Source: Nitrincola alkalisediminis
Lineage (GTDB): Bacteria > Pseudomonadota > Gammaproteobacteria > Pseudomonadales > Balneatricaceae
Direction of reading: 5' to 3'
DNA length: 64,000 nt
NCBI RefSeq assembly: GCF_009821115.1
Contig: NZ_VYTY01000002.1
Span: 62,001 to 126,000 of the forward strand
In this document: piece by piece, positions 43,842 to 54,300 of the stretch
Layout of the letters: each line of letters begins with the position of its first letter
Numbering within the stretch: position 1 is the stretch's first letter
Program-made: the position numbers and the translations under genes
Notes under the pieces: model-generated
Seen by the model: only the letters and a program-made list of their open reading frames with translations
Databases searched by the model: none
Told to the model about the DNA's origin: nothing

Positions 43842-44798
43842 TTAGAAGTCCAAACGGTATCCAACGTAGAAACGATCAGTGTTGCCACCGCGAGCGTTTT
43901 TGTTGTTGTCTACGTAACCAGCAGAAACCATACCACGACCTAAACGGTTGTAGACTTCAGCTTGTACACGAGTACCTTTAGCAGCGTTAGTTTCTTTAGC
44001 TTGTGAGTAAGCCAAAGTAGCGCCTAAACCGTCAACTTCGTAACGGCCAGCAACGCTGTAACCTTTATCAGTTTCGTTAACAGTTTTGTCTTTAGCACGC
44101 TCGTAAGCAGCAGACAAAGTCAACGCTTCGATTTTGTAAGTTGCAGCCAATGACCACAGGTTAGAATCAGCAGCGTAAGTGTTAGCAGACTTAGCAGCTT
44201 TAACCGCACCGAAACCAGCACCAACAGTCAAGCCAGCAGCTGAGTACTGAGCACCCAAGTTGTAACCGTCGATTTCACGGTCTTTCTGAGTACCAGCGTC
44301 ACCCATGAATACGCCACCAATACCAGCCTGGAAGCCAGACATGTTTGGAGAAACGTAAGCGATGGTGTTAGATTGACGACGGTCAGCACGGCCAGCGCCA
44401 GAACCTAAGTAATCAACTGACAGGATGTCACCAGAACCTGATGCGAACAAATCAGTTACGCCACCAGCATAGTTCCAAGTAAAGTGGTCAATACGGCCAC
44501 CTACTGCAGTACCCCAAGAACCAGTCGCACCTAAAGAAGCGTAACGGCCGCCAGCCAATGCGCCTGATTCAGTGTCAAGACCTTGTTCCCAATGGAAAAT
44601 ACCTTTGGTGTCTTCTAGACCAAGATCTACAGTTCCGCGGATACCAACGCGAGTAGCGTTGTTAGCGAAAGAAGCAGATGCTTTGTCAGCTTTGGTCAAG
44701 TTCATACGGAAAGATCCGTACAGAGTAGCATCAGCCATTGCGATAGCAGGAGCAGTCATTGCACCAGCGATAGCCAGAGCGATAATTGACTTTTTCAT
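43842..44798 (-). CDS. Outer-membrane porin (Gram-negative porin family)
   Basis: A 318-residue porin: a signal peptide (MKKSIIALAIAGAMTAPAIA, cleaved before ADATLYGSF), alternating amphipathic strands (RVGIRGTVDLGLEDTKGIF) and a C-terminal YRLDF whose final Phe targets the Bam machinery. It is a trimeric diffusion pore for small solutes. Codon and Ala use suggest high expression. A paralogue lies 402 bp upstream on the same strand; each has its own terminator, so they are transcribed separately. Confidence 0.9.
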   Translation of the reverse strand: MKKSIIALAIAGAMTAPAIAMADATLYGSFRMNLTKADKASASFANNATRVGIRGTVDLGLEDTKGIFHWEQGLDTESGALAGGRYASLGATGSWGTAVGGRIDHFTWNYAGGVTDLFASGSGDILSVDYLGSGAGRADRRQSNTIAYVSPNMSGFQAGIGGVFMGDAGTQKDREIDGYNLGAQYSAAGLTVGAGFGAVKAAKSANTYAADSNLWSLAATYKIEALTLSAAYERAKDKTVNETDKGYSVAGRYEVDGLGATLAYSQAKETNAAKGTRVQAEVYNRLGRGMVSAGYVDNNKNARGGNTDRFYVGYRLDF

Positions 44799-44843
44799 TC
44801 AGTTTTCCCCTTCAACGTTCAACATACTAGTAGTTGTTTGAAT

Positions 44844-44949
44844 TTTTCCTGGAGCACCGTCATTGGTGCAGCCGAGAAAATACTATAAAAACAGATTATT
44901 TCAAACCGATGAAGCGAAAAAATTCAAAAATTTTTCATTTATCGGTTTG
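44844..44949 (-). promoter_or_regulatory. Porin promoter region with long inverted repeat
   Basis: In the 402-bp gap upstream of the first porin, CAAACCGAT (44902-44910) and ATCGGTTTG (44941-44949) form a 9-bp inverted repeat with a partly paired A/T centre. On the minus strand a TATAGT -10-like box lies just downstream, with the repeat overlapping -35. The 5' leader also has a GCACC/GGTGC hairpin near 44852-44868. This fits an operator or a structured leader, as expected for an osmotically or growth-controlled porin. The rest of the gap holds only the next terminator. Confidence 0.4.
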
Positions 44950-45125
44950 GCCTCTGTCAGTGTCGATGTAAAAAGCTCGGTACTACTATTTATCAAGCTC
45001 TTTATGTTTCAACAAGTTACGTAAACAAGCTGAATCTACACCTCAATTAGTGGTTATTACATCACAGCACCGATGGGCTTGCAAGTTTTGTTAGGCAAAA
45101 AGAGCAATCTCTGCACCTAAAAACT

Positions 45126-45164
45126 AAAAAAGCACGACAACGTGAGATCGCTGTCATGCTTTTT
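45126..45164 (-). terminator. Terminator of the second porin gene
   Basis: AAAAAGCA.GACA pairs with TGTC.TGCTTTTT around a 12-nt loop, 37 bp past the stop; the minus strand continues into T-rich sequence. Confidence 0.7.
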
Positions 45165-45200
45165 GTGTGCTAACGCGGTTCTAACAACTAAACACTGAGA

Positions 45201-46142
45201 TTAGAAGTTAAGCTGATATCCTACTAGGAAGGTGTTCTTAGTATCTGGATCAAACTTGTAGTCTTTGGTGAAGCCTACGAACTCAGCGTAAACAGCACCG
45301 TTACCCATGGTTTGAGCAGCACCTACAGTATAAGACTCAAAACGCGCATTTGAGTTTTTCTCTTTAGAACGACCGTATACTCCGTATAGAGCCGTGTTCT
45401 CTATATCGTATTGAGCTGAAAGGTTCCATGCGTTGGTTTTTTCAACGGCCGTTTTATCATTTTGACGCGTGTAGTTAGCACGTAAATCCAGGTTTTCGAT
45501 ACCGCTGAAACCTGCCGCTAAGCCCCAGAGGTTTTCATTCACGGCATAGGTGTTCGCCGCTTTGGTATTTTTCATATTGCCGTAAGCCGCCGCAGCGTAT
45601 AGACCATTTGCGTCATACGCGACACCTAGGTTGTAAGCATCAACCTGACGATCTTTCTGCGGACCTAAATCACCCGCAAATACACCGCCAGCCATAAACG
45701 TCACACCATTCATCTCTGGAGAGATATAGGCAATAGAGTTTGATGCCAAACCAAAACCATCAACTGTTTCAAGCGAACCTTGGTACGTGATATCCGTGTA
45801 ATCAGACACCATTGTGACGGTTGCATGGTCAAACTTACCACCAATTGCAGTACCCCAAGAACCCGTTGCTCCAAGGTGAGCTTCACCTGACCCGCTCACC
45901 AATGCACCTGCGTTAACGTCGAGATCTTGCTCCCAGTAGAAGATACCTTTTGTATCATCAAGACCTAAGTCAACCGTTCCCATGATACCAATTGAGCTGC
46001 CGCCATCAGTCAATTCAGCCGAGCGGGTCGCTTCTTTCTTCATGACAGCTTCAAACGTACCAAATAAGGTCGCATCCGCTTGTGCAATTGCAGGGGCAGC
46101 TACAACCGCTGCAACCGCCAAAGACATAATCGATTTTTTCAT
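45201..46142 (-). CDS. Outer-membrane porin, paralogue
   Basis: A 313-residue porin related to the neighbouring one: MKKSIMSLAVAAVVAAPAIA signal, ADATLFGTF mature start, GIMGTVDLGLDDTKGIFYWE, and YQLNF at the end. Much of the barrel aligns but loops differ (for example VTMVSDYTDITYQGS), suggesting a different solute or phage/receptor surface. The 5' regions of the two genes share ACTAGT-type leader sequence. Tandem duplication followed by loop divergence is the simplest origin. Confidence 0.88.
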   Translation of the reverse strand: MKKSIMSLAVAAVVAAPAIAQADATLFGTFEAVMKKEATRSAELTDGGSSIGIMGTVDLGLDDTKGIFYWEQDLDVNAGALVSGSGEAHLGATGSWGTAIGGKFDHATVTMVSDYTDITYQGSLETVDGFGLASNSIAYISPEMNGVTFMAGGVFAGDLGPQKDRQVDAYNLGVAYDANGLYAAAAYGNMKNTKAANTYAVNENLWGLAAGFSGIENLDLRANYTRQNDKTAVEKTNAWNLSAQYDIENTALYGVYGRSKEKNSNARFESYTVGAAQTMGNGAVYAEFVGFTKDYKFDPDTKNTFLVGYQLNF

Positions 46143-46387
46143 AGAGTTTCCCTCTTCACTTCAACATTCAACTACTAGTTATGTGTACAACAGGGTGAGC
46201 TGACTAATATCAAAGCCAAGTCCATCCTCAAAAATATTACAACACAAATACACGTGAGGAACAATAGAAAATCGTGCTAACCTCCGATACCTTGTACACC
46301 AATTAAAAACAAAAAACTCAAAAAGCACCAAAAATAAGCAAAACCGAATATTGGCTTTAAAATAACGCCCCCAATTAGAGCATACGC

Positions 46388-49300
46388 TTAAAGCTCGGAT
46401 AATAACGTCTTAAGTTTCTTTTCAGAAACGGTGTGTTTCGTACCTAATTGCTGAGCAAAAAGTGACACTCTATACTCTTCAATTAACCAACGATAGGCTT
46501 CCAACCCTGCAGGAACCGTGCCCAAGTCAAGATTGCGTTCATACTTTTGCTGCCAGAGTTTCCAGAAGTTAGTTAATTGTTCCGACCATAGGTTTTGCTG
46601 CCTCAATTCTCTTGTAAACTTCTCAAGTCTTAACTCAATAGCCTTACAATACCTAGGGTAATACTCCAAATAAATACCAGGCACTTCAGTCAAAAAACAT
46701 TTATAGAACAGATGACCAAGCTGCTGCTTAATATCATTTAAAACAATAATTGTATCCAGCCCAACCTTTCCATTCAGAACTTTATTGATACGGTGATATA
46801 CATTCATTAAATCATACACTTGCTGACTTAATCTTATTGCACACTGACTAAGATTAACTTTTACCTTTTGCACACTATCCAAAAACTCTGTTTGAGTACG
46901 TGGAATAGGGTCTGCATACCCCTCTATATTCAACCCTGCAGCCTTCATGACTGCCGATAAGAGTATTTCATCCTCAAGTGTTTTAACGTCCCACATCTTA
47001 TTGCTTAGCAAGACTGATTCGTTAACTTTCAACAGGTTTCGCTTTATCGTTTTCACGTCATCCCGCAGCATCAACACATAGAGCCTAGCCAATCCCCGGG
47101 ACGTCACGCGCTGTGACTCTGACAAACGACTCAACAGCACCAAATCCACATGACTGCCTTGATCCACCAAGGCTGGATACGCATCCACCTTAAGTCCATG
47201 CCCTTGCTCAATGAGTATTGATTCAGGCAAATCACCAAAGTCCCATGAAGTCAGCTCTTTCTTACCCCAGGCTTGCGCAGGGCGAGCTTCTTGTAAGGCA
47301 GCATCCGCTAAATGACTTAACTGTGAATGCAGTTTTTGCCAGCTGCGCCCGACTCCCAATATCTGCGCAGCTTCACCCAAAACACGCAAACGCATCTGAT
47401 GATGCGCATCTAACTCAACCTCTTTAAACACTTTGGGATCAAGACGAACGCCTGTCATACGCAGCAAACGGTGTGCTAATTGCTCATGCAAATCACCCAC
47501 ACCAAATTCGCAAGCATCGCAAAAGGCTTGAACATAGTCCGGAACCGGAACAAAATTTTTACGCAGTGCCTTAGGTAAACCTTTGAGTAACGCCGTTACT
47601 TTCTCGGCTAACATCCCTGGCACTAGCCACTCTAAACGCTCTAAAGGTAAGGTTTTGAGCAATCCAAGAGGTACATCTAACGTCACACCATCATCATCTG
47701 AAGAGGGATCAAAGTGATACGTCAAGGCCAAAGGCATTGCGTTAACAAACAGCTTATCCGGGTATTCTGCATACGTGATATGATCGGCTGAGCGCTGCAA
47801 TATGTCGTCTTCAGTCATAAAGAGCGCTTTCGGATCTACTTTTTCAACCTGACGACGCCAATACTCAAAGCCCTTACCACTGACGACATGTTCACCTTTA
47901 AGCCGTGCGAAACGCGCTTTGTAGAACTCAGTTAATCGCTCCTCATCCACCAACAAATCTCGACGCCGCGACTTGGCTTCAAGTGTTTCGACACTGGCCA
48001 ATAACGCACGATTGTGATGAAAAAAAGGTGCCTGTGTCCGATACTCGCCCTCAACCAATGCTTGGCGGATGAAAATGTCGTGACTAACGCTAGGATCAAT
48101 GGAGCCATAGTGCACACGCCGCTTTGGAACAATAATCAGTCCGTAAAGTGTCACTTGTTCAATTGCAACGACTTGAGCGCGCTTCTGCTCCCAGTGGGGC
48201 TCCATCCAAGAACGCTTTACAAGGTGCGCTGCAGGCTCCTCAATCCACTCAGGTTCAATTTTAGCGACGTAATGCGCAAAGAGCTTACTGGTTTCCAGTA
48301 ATTCGGCACACATAATCCATTTAGGGCTCTTTTTAAAAATACCCGATCCAGGAAAGATGTAGAAACGGCGATTACGGGCACCTAAATACTCACCCTTCTC
48401 TTGCTTAAACCCTATGTGACTGAGAAGCCCGGTCAACAAAGCTTTATGAATCGATGCATAGTCGGCATCGTCCTTATTCTCAACAAAGCCCAACTCTTTA
48501 GCACTCAGATGTAGCTGGCGATGCAAGTCTCGCCACTCCCGCATCCGCACCCACGAAATAAAATGCGTTTGGCACCATTTTTTTAATTGCTGACTGCTCA
48601 ACTCAATGCGCTGCAACTCATAAGCTTTCCAAAGATTAAGCAGTGTAATAAAGTCTGAATCGTCATCTAGATAAGCTTGATGCTTTTCATCTGCGGCTTG
48701 GCGCTTATCATGTGGACGCTCGCGTGGGTCTTGCACACTCAACGCACTGGCAATCACCAAAACTTCCGTAAGCGATCCTAAGTGATTCGCCGCTACTAAC
48801 ATACGCGCAATTCTTGGATCGACCGGTAAACGCGCTAAATCACGCCCTAAAGCGGTTAACTGCCGCTTTGAGGTAACGGCCCCTAACTCTTCTAATAACT
48901 TAAAGCCATCATTAATAAACCGACTGTCTGGCGGATCGACAAAGGGAAAGCGAGCAATATCGCCCAACCCCAATTGAAGCATATTAAGAATAACCGCGGC
49001 TAAATTCGTACGCTGTATTTCAGCATCGGTAAACGCCGGGCGCTGTAAAAAGTCATCTTCCGAATAGAGGCGAATACAGGTTCCTGGTGCTACACGCCCA
49101 CAGCGCCCTGCTCGTTGATTTGCACTCGCTTGGGACACGGCCTCAATAGGCAAGCGCTGCACTTTAGAGCGATAACTGTACCGAGAGATACGTGCTAATC
49201 CTGGATCAATAACGTAGCGTATTCCAGGGACCGTCAAAGAGGTTTCGGCAACGTTCGTCGCCAAGACGATTCTGCGCCCTGCTTTTCTATCCTCGCCAAA

Positions 49301-50182
49301 TACCCGATTTTGCTCAGCTAAAGATAAGCGTGCATATAGCGGGATGACCTCTGTATCTCGCAGTTGTGCTTTACGCAAGGTTTCAGCTGTCTCCCGAATA
49401 TCACGCTCACCCGGCAAAAAGACCAGTATGTCTCCAGGACCGGCTTCTCTCGTTTGACGATCGATGTGTGTTAACTCATCCACCGCTTGCAAAATACCGA
49501 CCTGTAGATCTTGCGCCTTATCATCTTCCACCTCCAGCTCATGCAAAGGACGATAAAGAAGTGTGACAGGATAGGTACGCCCCGACACCTCAATAATGGG
49601 GGCTTTTGAAAAATGATCAGAAAAGCGCTGAAGATCAATCGTTGCTGACGTTATTATCAGTTTAAGATCGGGTCTTTTGGGCAGAAGCTGCTTGAGATAC
49701 CCCAGCAAGAAGTCAATGTTTAAGCTGCGCTCATGCGCCTCGTCAATGATCAGAACTGAATAACGGCGCAACAACCTATCACGTTGTGTTTCTGCCAACA
49801 GAATACCGTCTGTCATTAACTTAATATGAGACTGCTCTGATACCTGATCGTGAAAACGGACTTGATAACCGACGGCTTGCCCTAATTCAGTTTTGAGCTC
49901 TTGCGCGATTCTCGCAGCCACGGTGCGAGCGGCCAAACGACGCGGCTGTGTATGCCCGATCATACCCTTATCAGACAAGCCCAACTCTAAACAAATCTTT
50001 GGCAGCTGCGTGGTTTTGCCCGACCCCGTTTCGCCCGCTACAATAATGACTTGATGGCGCTGAAGGGCCTCAGCAATTTCTTGCCTACGCGCACTAACTG
50101 GCAATTCCGGATAGTCAATGGAGGTATTCCAAGGTTGTCGATGGGTCACTGTGTTATTCAAGCCGCTCTGCCTTTCAAACAT
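46388..50182 (-). CDS. hrpA: ATP-dependent RNA helicase HrpA
   Basis: A 1264-residue DEAH-box helicase close to the usual length (E. coli about 1300). Motifs: GETGSGKTTQLPK (I), DEAHERS (II), SATID (III), VLATNVAETSLTVPGIRYVI (V) and QRAGRCGR (VI), followed by the HA2 and OB-fold regions and the long HrpA-specific C-terminus (DUF3418). It rescues stalled ribosomes and remodels mRNA in E. coli. It is divergent from speA across 68 bp. Confidence 0.95.
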   Translation of the reverse strand: MFERQSGLNNTVTHRQPWNTSIDYPELPVSARRQEIAEALQRHQVIIVAGETGSGKTTQLPKICLELGLSDKGMIGHTQPRRLAARTVAARIAQELKTELGQAVGYQVRFHDQVSEQSHIKLMTDGILLAETQRDRLLRRYSVLIIDEAHERSLNIDFLLGYLKQLLPKRPDLKLIITSATIDLQRFSDHFSKAPIIEVSGRTYPVTLLYRPLHELEVEDDKAQDLQVGILQAVDELTHIDRQTREAGPGDILVFLPGERDIRETAETLRKAQLRDTEVIPLYARLSLAEQNRVFGEDRKAGRRIVLATNVAETSLTVPGIRYVIDPGLARISRYSYRSKVQRLPIEAVSQASANQRAGRCGRVAPGTCIRLYSEDDFLQRPAFTDAEIQRTNLAAVILNMLQLGLGDIARFPFVDPPDSRFINDGFKLLEELGAVTSKRQLTALGRDLARLPVDPRIARMLVAANHLGSLTEVLVIASALSVQDPRERPHDKRQAADEKHQAYLDDDSDFITLLNLWKAYELQRIELSSQQLKKWCQTHFISWVRMREWRDLHRQLHLSAKELGFVENKDDADYASIHKALLTGLLSHIGFKQEKGEYLGARNRRFYIFPGSGIFKKSPKWIMCAELLETSKLFAHYVAKIEPEWIEEPAAHLVKRSWMEPHWEQKRAQVVAIEQVTLYGLIIVPKRRVHYGSIDPSVSHDIFIRQALVEGEYRTQAPFFHHNRALLASVETLEAKSRRRDLLVDEERLTEFYKARFARLKGEHVVSGKGFEYWRRQVEKVDPKALFMTEDDILQRSADHITYAEYPDKLFVNAMPLALTYHFDPSSDDDGVTLDVPLGLLKTLPLERLEWLVPGMLAEKVTALLKGLPKALRKNFVPVPDYVQAFCDACEFGVGDLHEQLAHRLLRMTGVRLDPKVFKEVELDAHHQMRLRVLGEAAQILGVGRSWQKLHSQLSHLADAALQEARPAQAWGKKELTSWDFGDLPESILIEQGHGLKVDAYPALVDQGSHVDLVLLSRLSESQRVTSRGLARLYVLMLRDDVKTIKRNLLKVNESVLLSNKMWDVKTLEDEILLSAVMKAAGLNIEGYADPIPRTQTEFLDSVQKVKVNLSQCAIRLSQQVYDLMNVYHRINKVLNGKVGLDTIIVLNDIKQQLGHLFYKCFLTEVPGIYLEYYPRYCKAIELRLEKFTRELRQQNLWSEQLTNFWKLWQQKYERNLDLGTVPAGLEAYRWLIEEYRVSLFAQQLGTKHTVSEKKLKTLLSEL

Positions 50183-50250
50183 TCAAATCGGGCATTATAC
50201 GAAATTTATGGCTAGAATGACGATACAATCGGATTAACAGGAGAATCAAT

Positions 50251-52155
50251 GTGAGTTCTTGGAGCGCAAACGAAAGCCTAAGTCTTTATAACGTCAAACG
50301 CTGGGGAGCCGGTTATTTCGGTATTGCAGATCAGGGTGATGTTACAGTGCGAGACCCCTCGACAGGTGCTGAAGTTAGCTTTGCCCATATCCGCGAGCTC
50401 ACTCGTGAAAAAGGGTTAGAACTGCCCATTTTGATACGTTTTCCACATATATTGAAAGATCGCGTTGCACAACTGGTGAAAAGTTTTGCAAGAGCCATTG
50501 AATATGAAGACTACCAAGGCCAATTTACCTGCGTTTACCCCATTAAAGTGAATCAACAACGAGAAGTGGTCGAAGGCATCATAGCAGGGCAACGACAAGC
50601 CCTTAACGGCTACACTGGGCTTGAAGCAGGCAGCAAACCTGAGCTACTTGCCGTTCTCGCACTTGCTGAACCCGGACACTCAACGATTGTGTGCAACGGC
50701 TATAAAGATGAAGACTATATTCGCCTTGCATTAATGGGTGAAAAGCTTGGACATAAAGTCTATATCGTCCTCGAAAAAGCAAGCGAACTAAACGATGTGC
50801 TCGCCATCGCTAAAGAGCTGGATGTGTCACCAAGAATAGGGGTGCGTGCACGCTTAGCGACAGTCGGGAAAGGTAATTGGCAAGACAGCGGTGGTTTAAA
50901 ATCAAAATTCGGCCTATCCGCCAGCGAAATTTTAAAAACAATTGATATTTTAAAAGACAATCAGCAAACCCAAGCCTTTCAATTATTGCATTTTCATTTA
51001 GGTAGCCAGATCGCCAATATTCAAGATATCCAAGTCGGGCTAAGAGAAGCGGCTTGCTTCTATGCTCAATTGCGCTTGATGGGCCTTCCCGTTGAAGTAG
51101 CTGACGTGGGTGGTGGCCTAGGCATCGATTATGAGGGAACGGCTTCACGCAGTATTTGCTCGATGAACTACACGCTGGACGAATATGCCAAACGCGTCGT
51201 TCAAGCCTTTAAAGAAGTCTCAATAGAGCATGACTTGCCACAACCGGATATTTTTAGCGAATCGGGCCGGGCCGTGACGGCACATCATGCGGTATTAGTA
51301 ACCAATGTCATCGGCATCGAATGCCAAGAAGTGGGCTCAATTGAAACACCCAGCGCGGCTTGCCACCCTTTGCTGACACGCATCAACCAAAACTATCTTG
51401 ATGCGATTGATCGCGAACGGAGTTTAAGTGAAATCTATCACGACCTGATTTCCTATAACCAAGATTTAAACCAAGCTTTTACGCATGGAGATCTAAGCCT
51501 GCAAGACCGGGCTAAGGGTGAGCAGATCTTGAAGGCCACGGCCCTTTACCTGATGAAAACTCTTAACCCTTCACGTCGCCCTCATCGCGAGATTCTGGAT
51601 GAGCTCAATGAGCAAATGGCGGATAAACTGTTTGCCAACTTTTCTCTCTTTCAGTCGCTTCCTGATGTATGGGGCATTGGCCAGGTTTTCCCGATATTAC
51701 CGCTTAGAGATTTAGATAAAGCGCCATCTCGACGCGGCGTCATCCGAGATATCACCTGTGATTCCGATGGTCGTATTGATCATTATGTCGATGGAGAGGG
51801 GCTGGAAACAACCCTGCCATATCCACCCATGGAAGTGGCCAACGCACTACTTGGTTTTTTCCTTGTTGGCGCCTATCAGGAAATTCTGGGAGACCTTCAC
51901 AATCTTTTTGGGGATACGGATGCAGCAAACATCATTTTTGATGAAGACGGCAATGCCCGCGTCAGCGTGAGTCAACGGGGGGACACGCTTGCTAAAGTTC
52001 TGCAATACGTAAACTTTGACCCACAACGTCTATTGTCAGCCTTAAGCCAACAAGTGACAGAAGCACAGCTTGGACAAGACACCAAAACTGAGTTTCTTCA
52101 ATGGCTACAGCGCAGCCTCGAAGATACAACTTATTTAGATCAGCCTAAAATTTAG
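50251..52155 (+). CDS. speA: Biosynthetic arginine decarboxylase
   Basis: A 634-residue PLP enzyme starting at GTG with AGGAGAA upstream. The PLP-barrel signature YPIKVNQQREVVEGI contains the lysine; HFHLGSQIANI and DVGGGLGIDYEG bind the phosphate and substrate. Layout and length match SpeA, which converts arginine to agmatine, the first step of putrescine synthesis. No speB is nearby, so agmatine may be used by another route (agmatine deiminase) elsewhere. Confidence 0.95.
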   Translation: MSSWSANESLSLYNVKRWGAGYFGIADQGDVTVRDPSTGAEVSFAHIRELTREKGLELPILIRFPHILKDRVAQLVKSFARAIEYEDYQGQFTCVYPIKVNQQREVVEGIIAGQRQALNGYTGLEAGSKPELLAVLALAEPGHSTIVCNGYKDEDYIRLALMGEKLGHKVYIVLEKASELNDVLAIAKELDVSPRIGVRARLATVGKGNWQDSGGLKSKFGLSASEILKTIDILKDNQQTQAFQLLHFHLGSQIANIQDIQVGLREAACFYAQLRLMGLPVEVADVGGGLGIDYEGTASRSICSMNYTLDEYAKRVVQAFKEVSIEHDLPQPDIFSESGRAVTAHHAVLVTNVIGIECQEVGSIETPSAACHPLLTRINQNYLDAIDRERSLSEIYHDLISYNQDLNQAFTHGDLSLQDRAKGEQILKATALYLMKTLNPSRRPHREILDELNEQMADKLFANFSLFQSLPDVWGIGQVFPILPLRDLDKAPSRRGVIRDITCDSDGRIDHYVDGEGLETTLPYPPMEVANALLGFFLVGAYQEILGDLHNLFGDTDAANIIFDEDGNARVSVSQRGDTLAKVLQYVNFDPQRLLSALSQQVTEAQLGQDTKTEFLQWLQRSLEDTTYLDQPKI

Positions 52156-52163
52156 ACCCTGTA

Positions 52164-52212
52164 TGTCACGAACAAACAAAGCGGTTACGATACGCCCTGT
52201 CTGTTCGTGACA
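52164..52212. terminator. 11-bp hairpin between speA and chemoreceptor
   Basis: TGTCACGAACA and its exact complement TGTTCGTGACA are separated by 27 nt, between convergent stops. No U-tract; probable transcription barrier for both genes. Confidence 0.5.
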
Positions 52213-52218
52213 ACTCGA

Positions 52219-54297
52219 TTACACTTTAAATCGTTTCAGACGCTCATCAATCTCCGACGCAGACTCCGCGACCTCAGATCCTAAACTTTGAACTTTGCTA
52301 GCGGTATCCGTTAAGTGAGCAGCCGCATCACCTATCTGGGTAATGTTTTTAGTGATTTCTTCATTTACCATGCTCTGTTCTTCTGCAGCCGTGGCCACCT
52401 GAGTCGAGTTGTCAGAGATTGCGTGAATACGCTCAGCCGCTGCCTCAAGCGCCTGCAGACTGCGTTGACTCTCAGCAACGGTGGTTTGGATTGATCCTAA
52501 ACACCCTTTCATTTGGTCAACACTTAAGTTGACATCGTACTTTAAGGAGCCTATCAGCGTTTCGATTTCCTCAGTGGCCGTTTGCGTTCTACCTGCAAGA
52601 CTACGCACTTCATCCGCCACTACAGCGAAGCCCCGCCCCTGTTCGCCCGCACGAGCAGCCTCAATTGCCGCATTCAATGCCAACAAATTTGTTTGCTCAG
52701 CAATACCACGAATCGTGGAGACGATGGTTGTGATTTCGTCACTTCGCTTTTCGACTGCCGTCACAGCTCCCGCCGCCTGCTCAATTGAATGAGATACACG
52801 CTCAATATCTGCAACCGTTTTAGATAAGTTTTCACGAGAGTTATTCACATCCTGATTGGCAGAGTTTGAATCCTGTGCTGTTGCCGCGGCTAAATGTGCA
52901 ACCTGTGTGGCGGTTGCGGCCATTTCATTGGCGGCAGCAGCCACGGAGTCCAACTGACGATTTTGATCACTTGTCGCCTGGCGTGTAGCCGTGGCTGTAT
53001 CCGCTAAAGAACCTGCACTCCCTTTTAGATCCGCCGATAACCGAATCAACTCTTGTATCAAGACGCGGATTTTGGCCGTAAATTGATTAAAACCGTCCGC
53101 CACATTGGCCAATTCGGCATGAGATGCCGCTTCCAAGCGCCGTGTTAAGTCCCCTTCGGCTCCCGCCAACTCTCGCATGCGCAAACCTAACTCAGTCAGC
53201 GGACGTGTGATACTTTTCACAAAAAACATGACAATCATCAACGTGACCAACAGTACGATCAGCGCCGTCACAATCAAGTTAACACGCACACTGGCCTCAT
53301 TGCTTTCGAGTTGGTTTCTTAACTTAGAGACTTGCTCAAAAGCAACGGCTTCAGGAATATCAATAACAAGTGACCAATTGGCATTTGCAATTTGAATCTG
53401 AGTTTTAGTCAGAATACTCCCCTGATTCATCCCTCTGCCTTCTATACGATCCAGCAACTCAGAATGAACACGACTTAGAGGTAATCCTAAGGATTCAGGG
53501 AACTGGCTTGAGGCGATGATTCGCTGGTCATTACTCAATAAAATAACGGAAGCGGCTCCCTTATAAAGAGATTGAGCTAATTGTTGGATTTTTTCTTGGA
53601 GTACAGGTAGGTTTATATCCACACCTGTAACGCCTACCGCTTTACCTGATTTCAAAACGGGGTAAGTTAACGATGTGGTCAGGATAAAACGCCCTGCCTC
53701 TATCTCATACAAATATGGTTCAGTAATACATGCGCGACCTGTCTCAAGTGGACACAAATACCATTCAGCGGCACGATTCCCATACTCATCCATGGTTGTA
53801 TCGTACTTAATATCATAATCGATTGGGTAAGAGATCAAAGAACCATTTTCTCTCACCCAAAAAATGTCTAATGTGCCTGTCGAATTTGTAGGCGTCTGAT
53901 ACTGACTGTCTAGACGATCATATCCATTGGGTTCAAACTGTGCGTAGGCTGAGCTCACAGCTTTATTCGCTTGTAAAGCAGCATGAACCACGACCGAAGC
54001 CTGCTCACGACTCAGATGTGTTTCTTGACCGATAGCTGCACTAAAAACAGATGCGAGTGCTTCAGGTGTGCTCATTCCTTGATTTAATAGCTGACTGATA
54101 TCATCACTTAGTAACTGTGAGGCAAGTCTAACTTCCTCATGCACACTTCGTGTTACGATATCCTCTGTCAAGCTTAAGGTTTGTACAGCGGACTGGTTCA
54201 GTTGATACAGTGCGAGTCCGATCACGAAGACAAGTGAGATCAGGATCAAAAGACCCGCACCCACTAACAATTTGACCTTTAAGGATAACATTCTCAT
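52219..54297 (-). CDS. Methyl-accepting chemotaxis protein with periplasmic Cache sensor
   Basis: A 692-residue chemoreceptor. TM1 (about 8-30), a large periplasmic dCache-type domain (about 40-340; [38 protein letters not shown]), TM2 (about 342-364), HAMP, and the signalling hairpin ([32 protein letters not shown]). Its sensor closely resembles that of the histidine kinase immediately upstream (3-bp gap), so both should read the same class of ligand. The [10 protein letters not shown] and CITEPY segments are shared. It is the last gene of a three-gene operon. Confidence 0.92.
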   Translation of the reverse strand: MRMLSLKVKLLVGAGLLILISLVFVIGLALYQLNQSAVQTLSLTEDIVTRSVHEEVRLASQLLSDDISQLLNQGMSTPEALASVFSAAIGQETHLSREQASVVVHAALQANKAVSSAYAQFEPNGYDRLDSQYQTPTNSTGTLDIFWVRENGSLISYPIDYDIKYDTTMDEYGNRAAEWYLCPLETGRACITEPYLYEIEAGRFILTTSLTYPVLKSGKAVGVTGVDINLPVLQEKIQQLAQSLYKGAASVILLSNDQRIIASSQFPESLGLPLSRVHSELLDRIEGRGMNQGSILTKTQIQIANANWSLVIDIPEAVAFEQVSKLRNQLESNEASVRVNLIVTALIVLLVTLMIVMFFVKSITRPLTELGLRMRELAGAEGDLTRRLEAASHAELANVADGFNQFTAKIRVLIQELIRLSADLKGSAGSLADTATATRQATSDQNRQLDSVAAAANEMAATATQVAHLAAATAQDSNSANQDVNNSRENLSKTVADIERVSHSIEQAAGAVTAVEKRSDEITTIVSTIRGIAEQTNLLALNAAIEAARAGEQGRGFAVVADEVRSLAGRTQTATEEIETLIGSLKYDVNLSVDQMKGCLGSIQTTVAESQRSLQALEAAAERIHAISDNSTQVATAAEEQSMVNEEITKNITQIGDAAAHLTDTASKVQSLGSEVAESASEIDERLKRFKV

Positions 54298-54300
54298 TAA

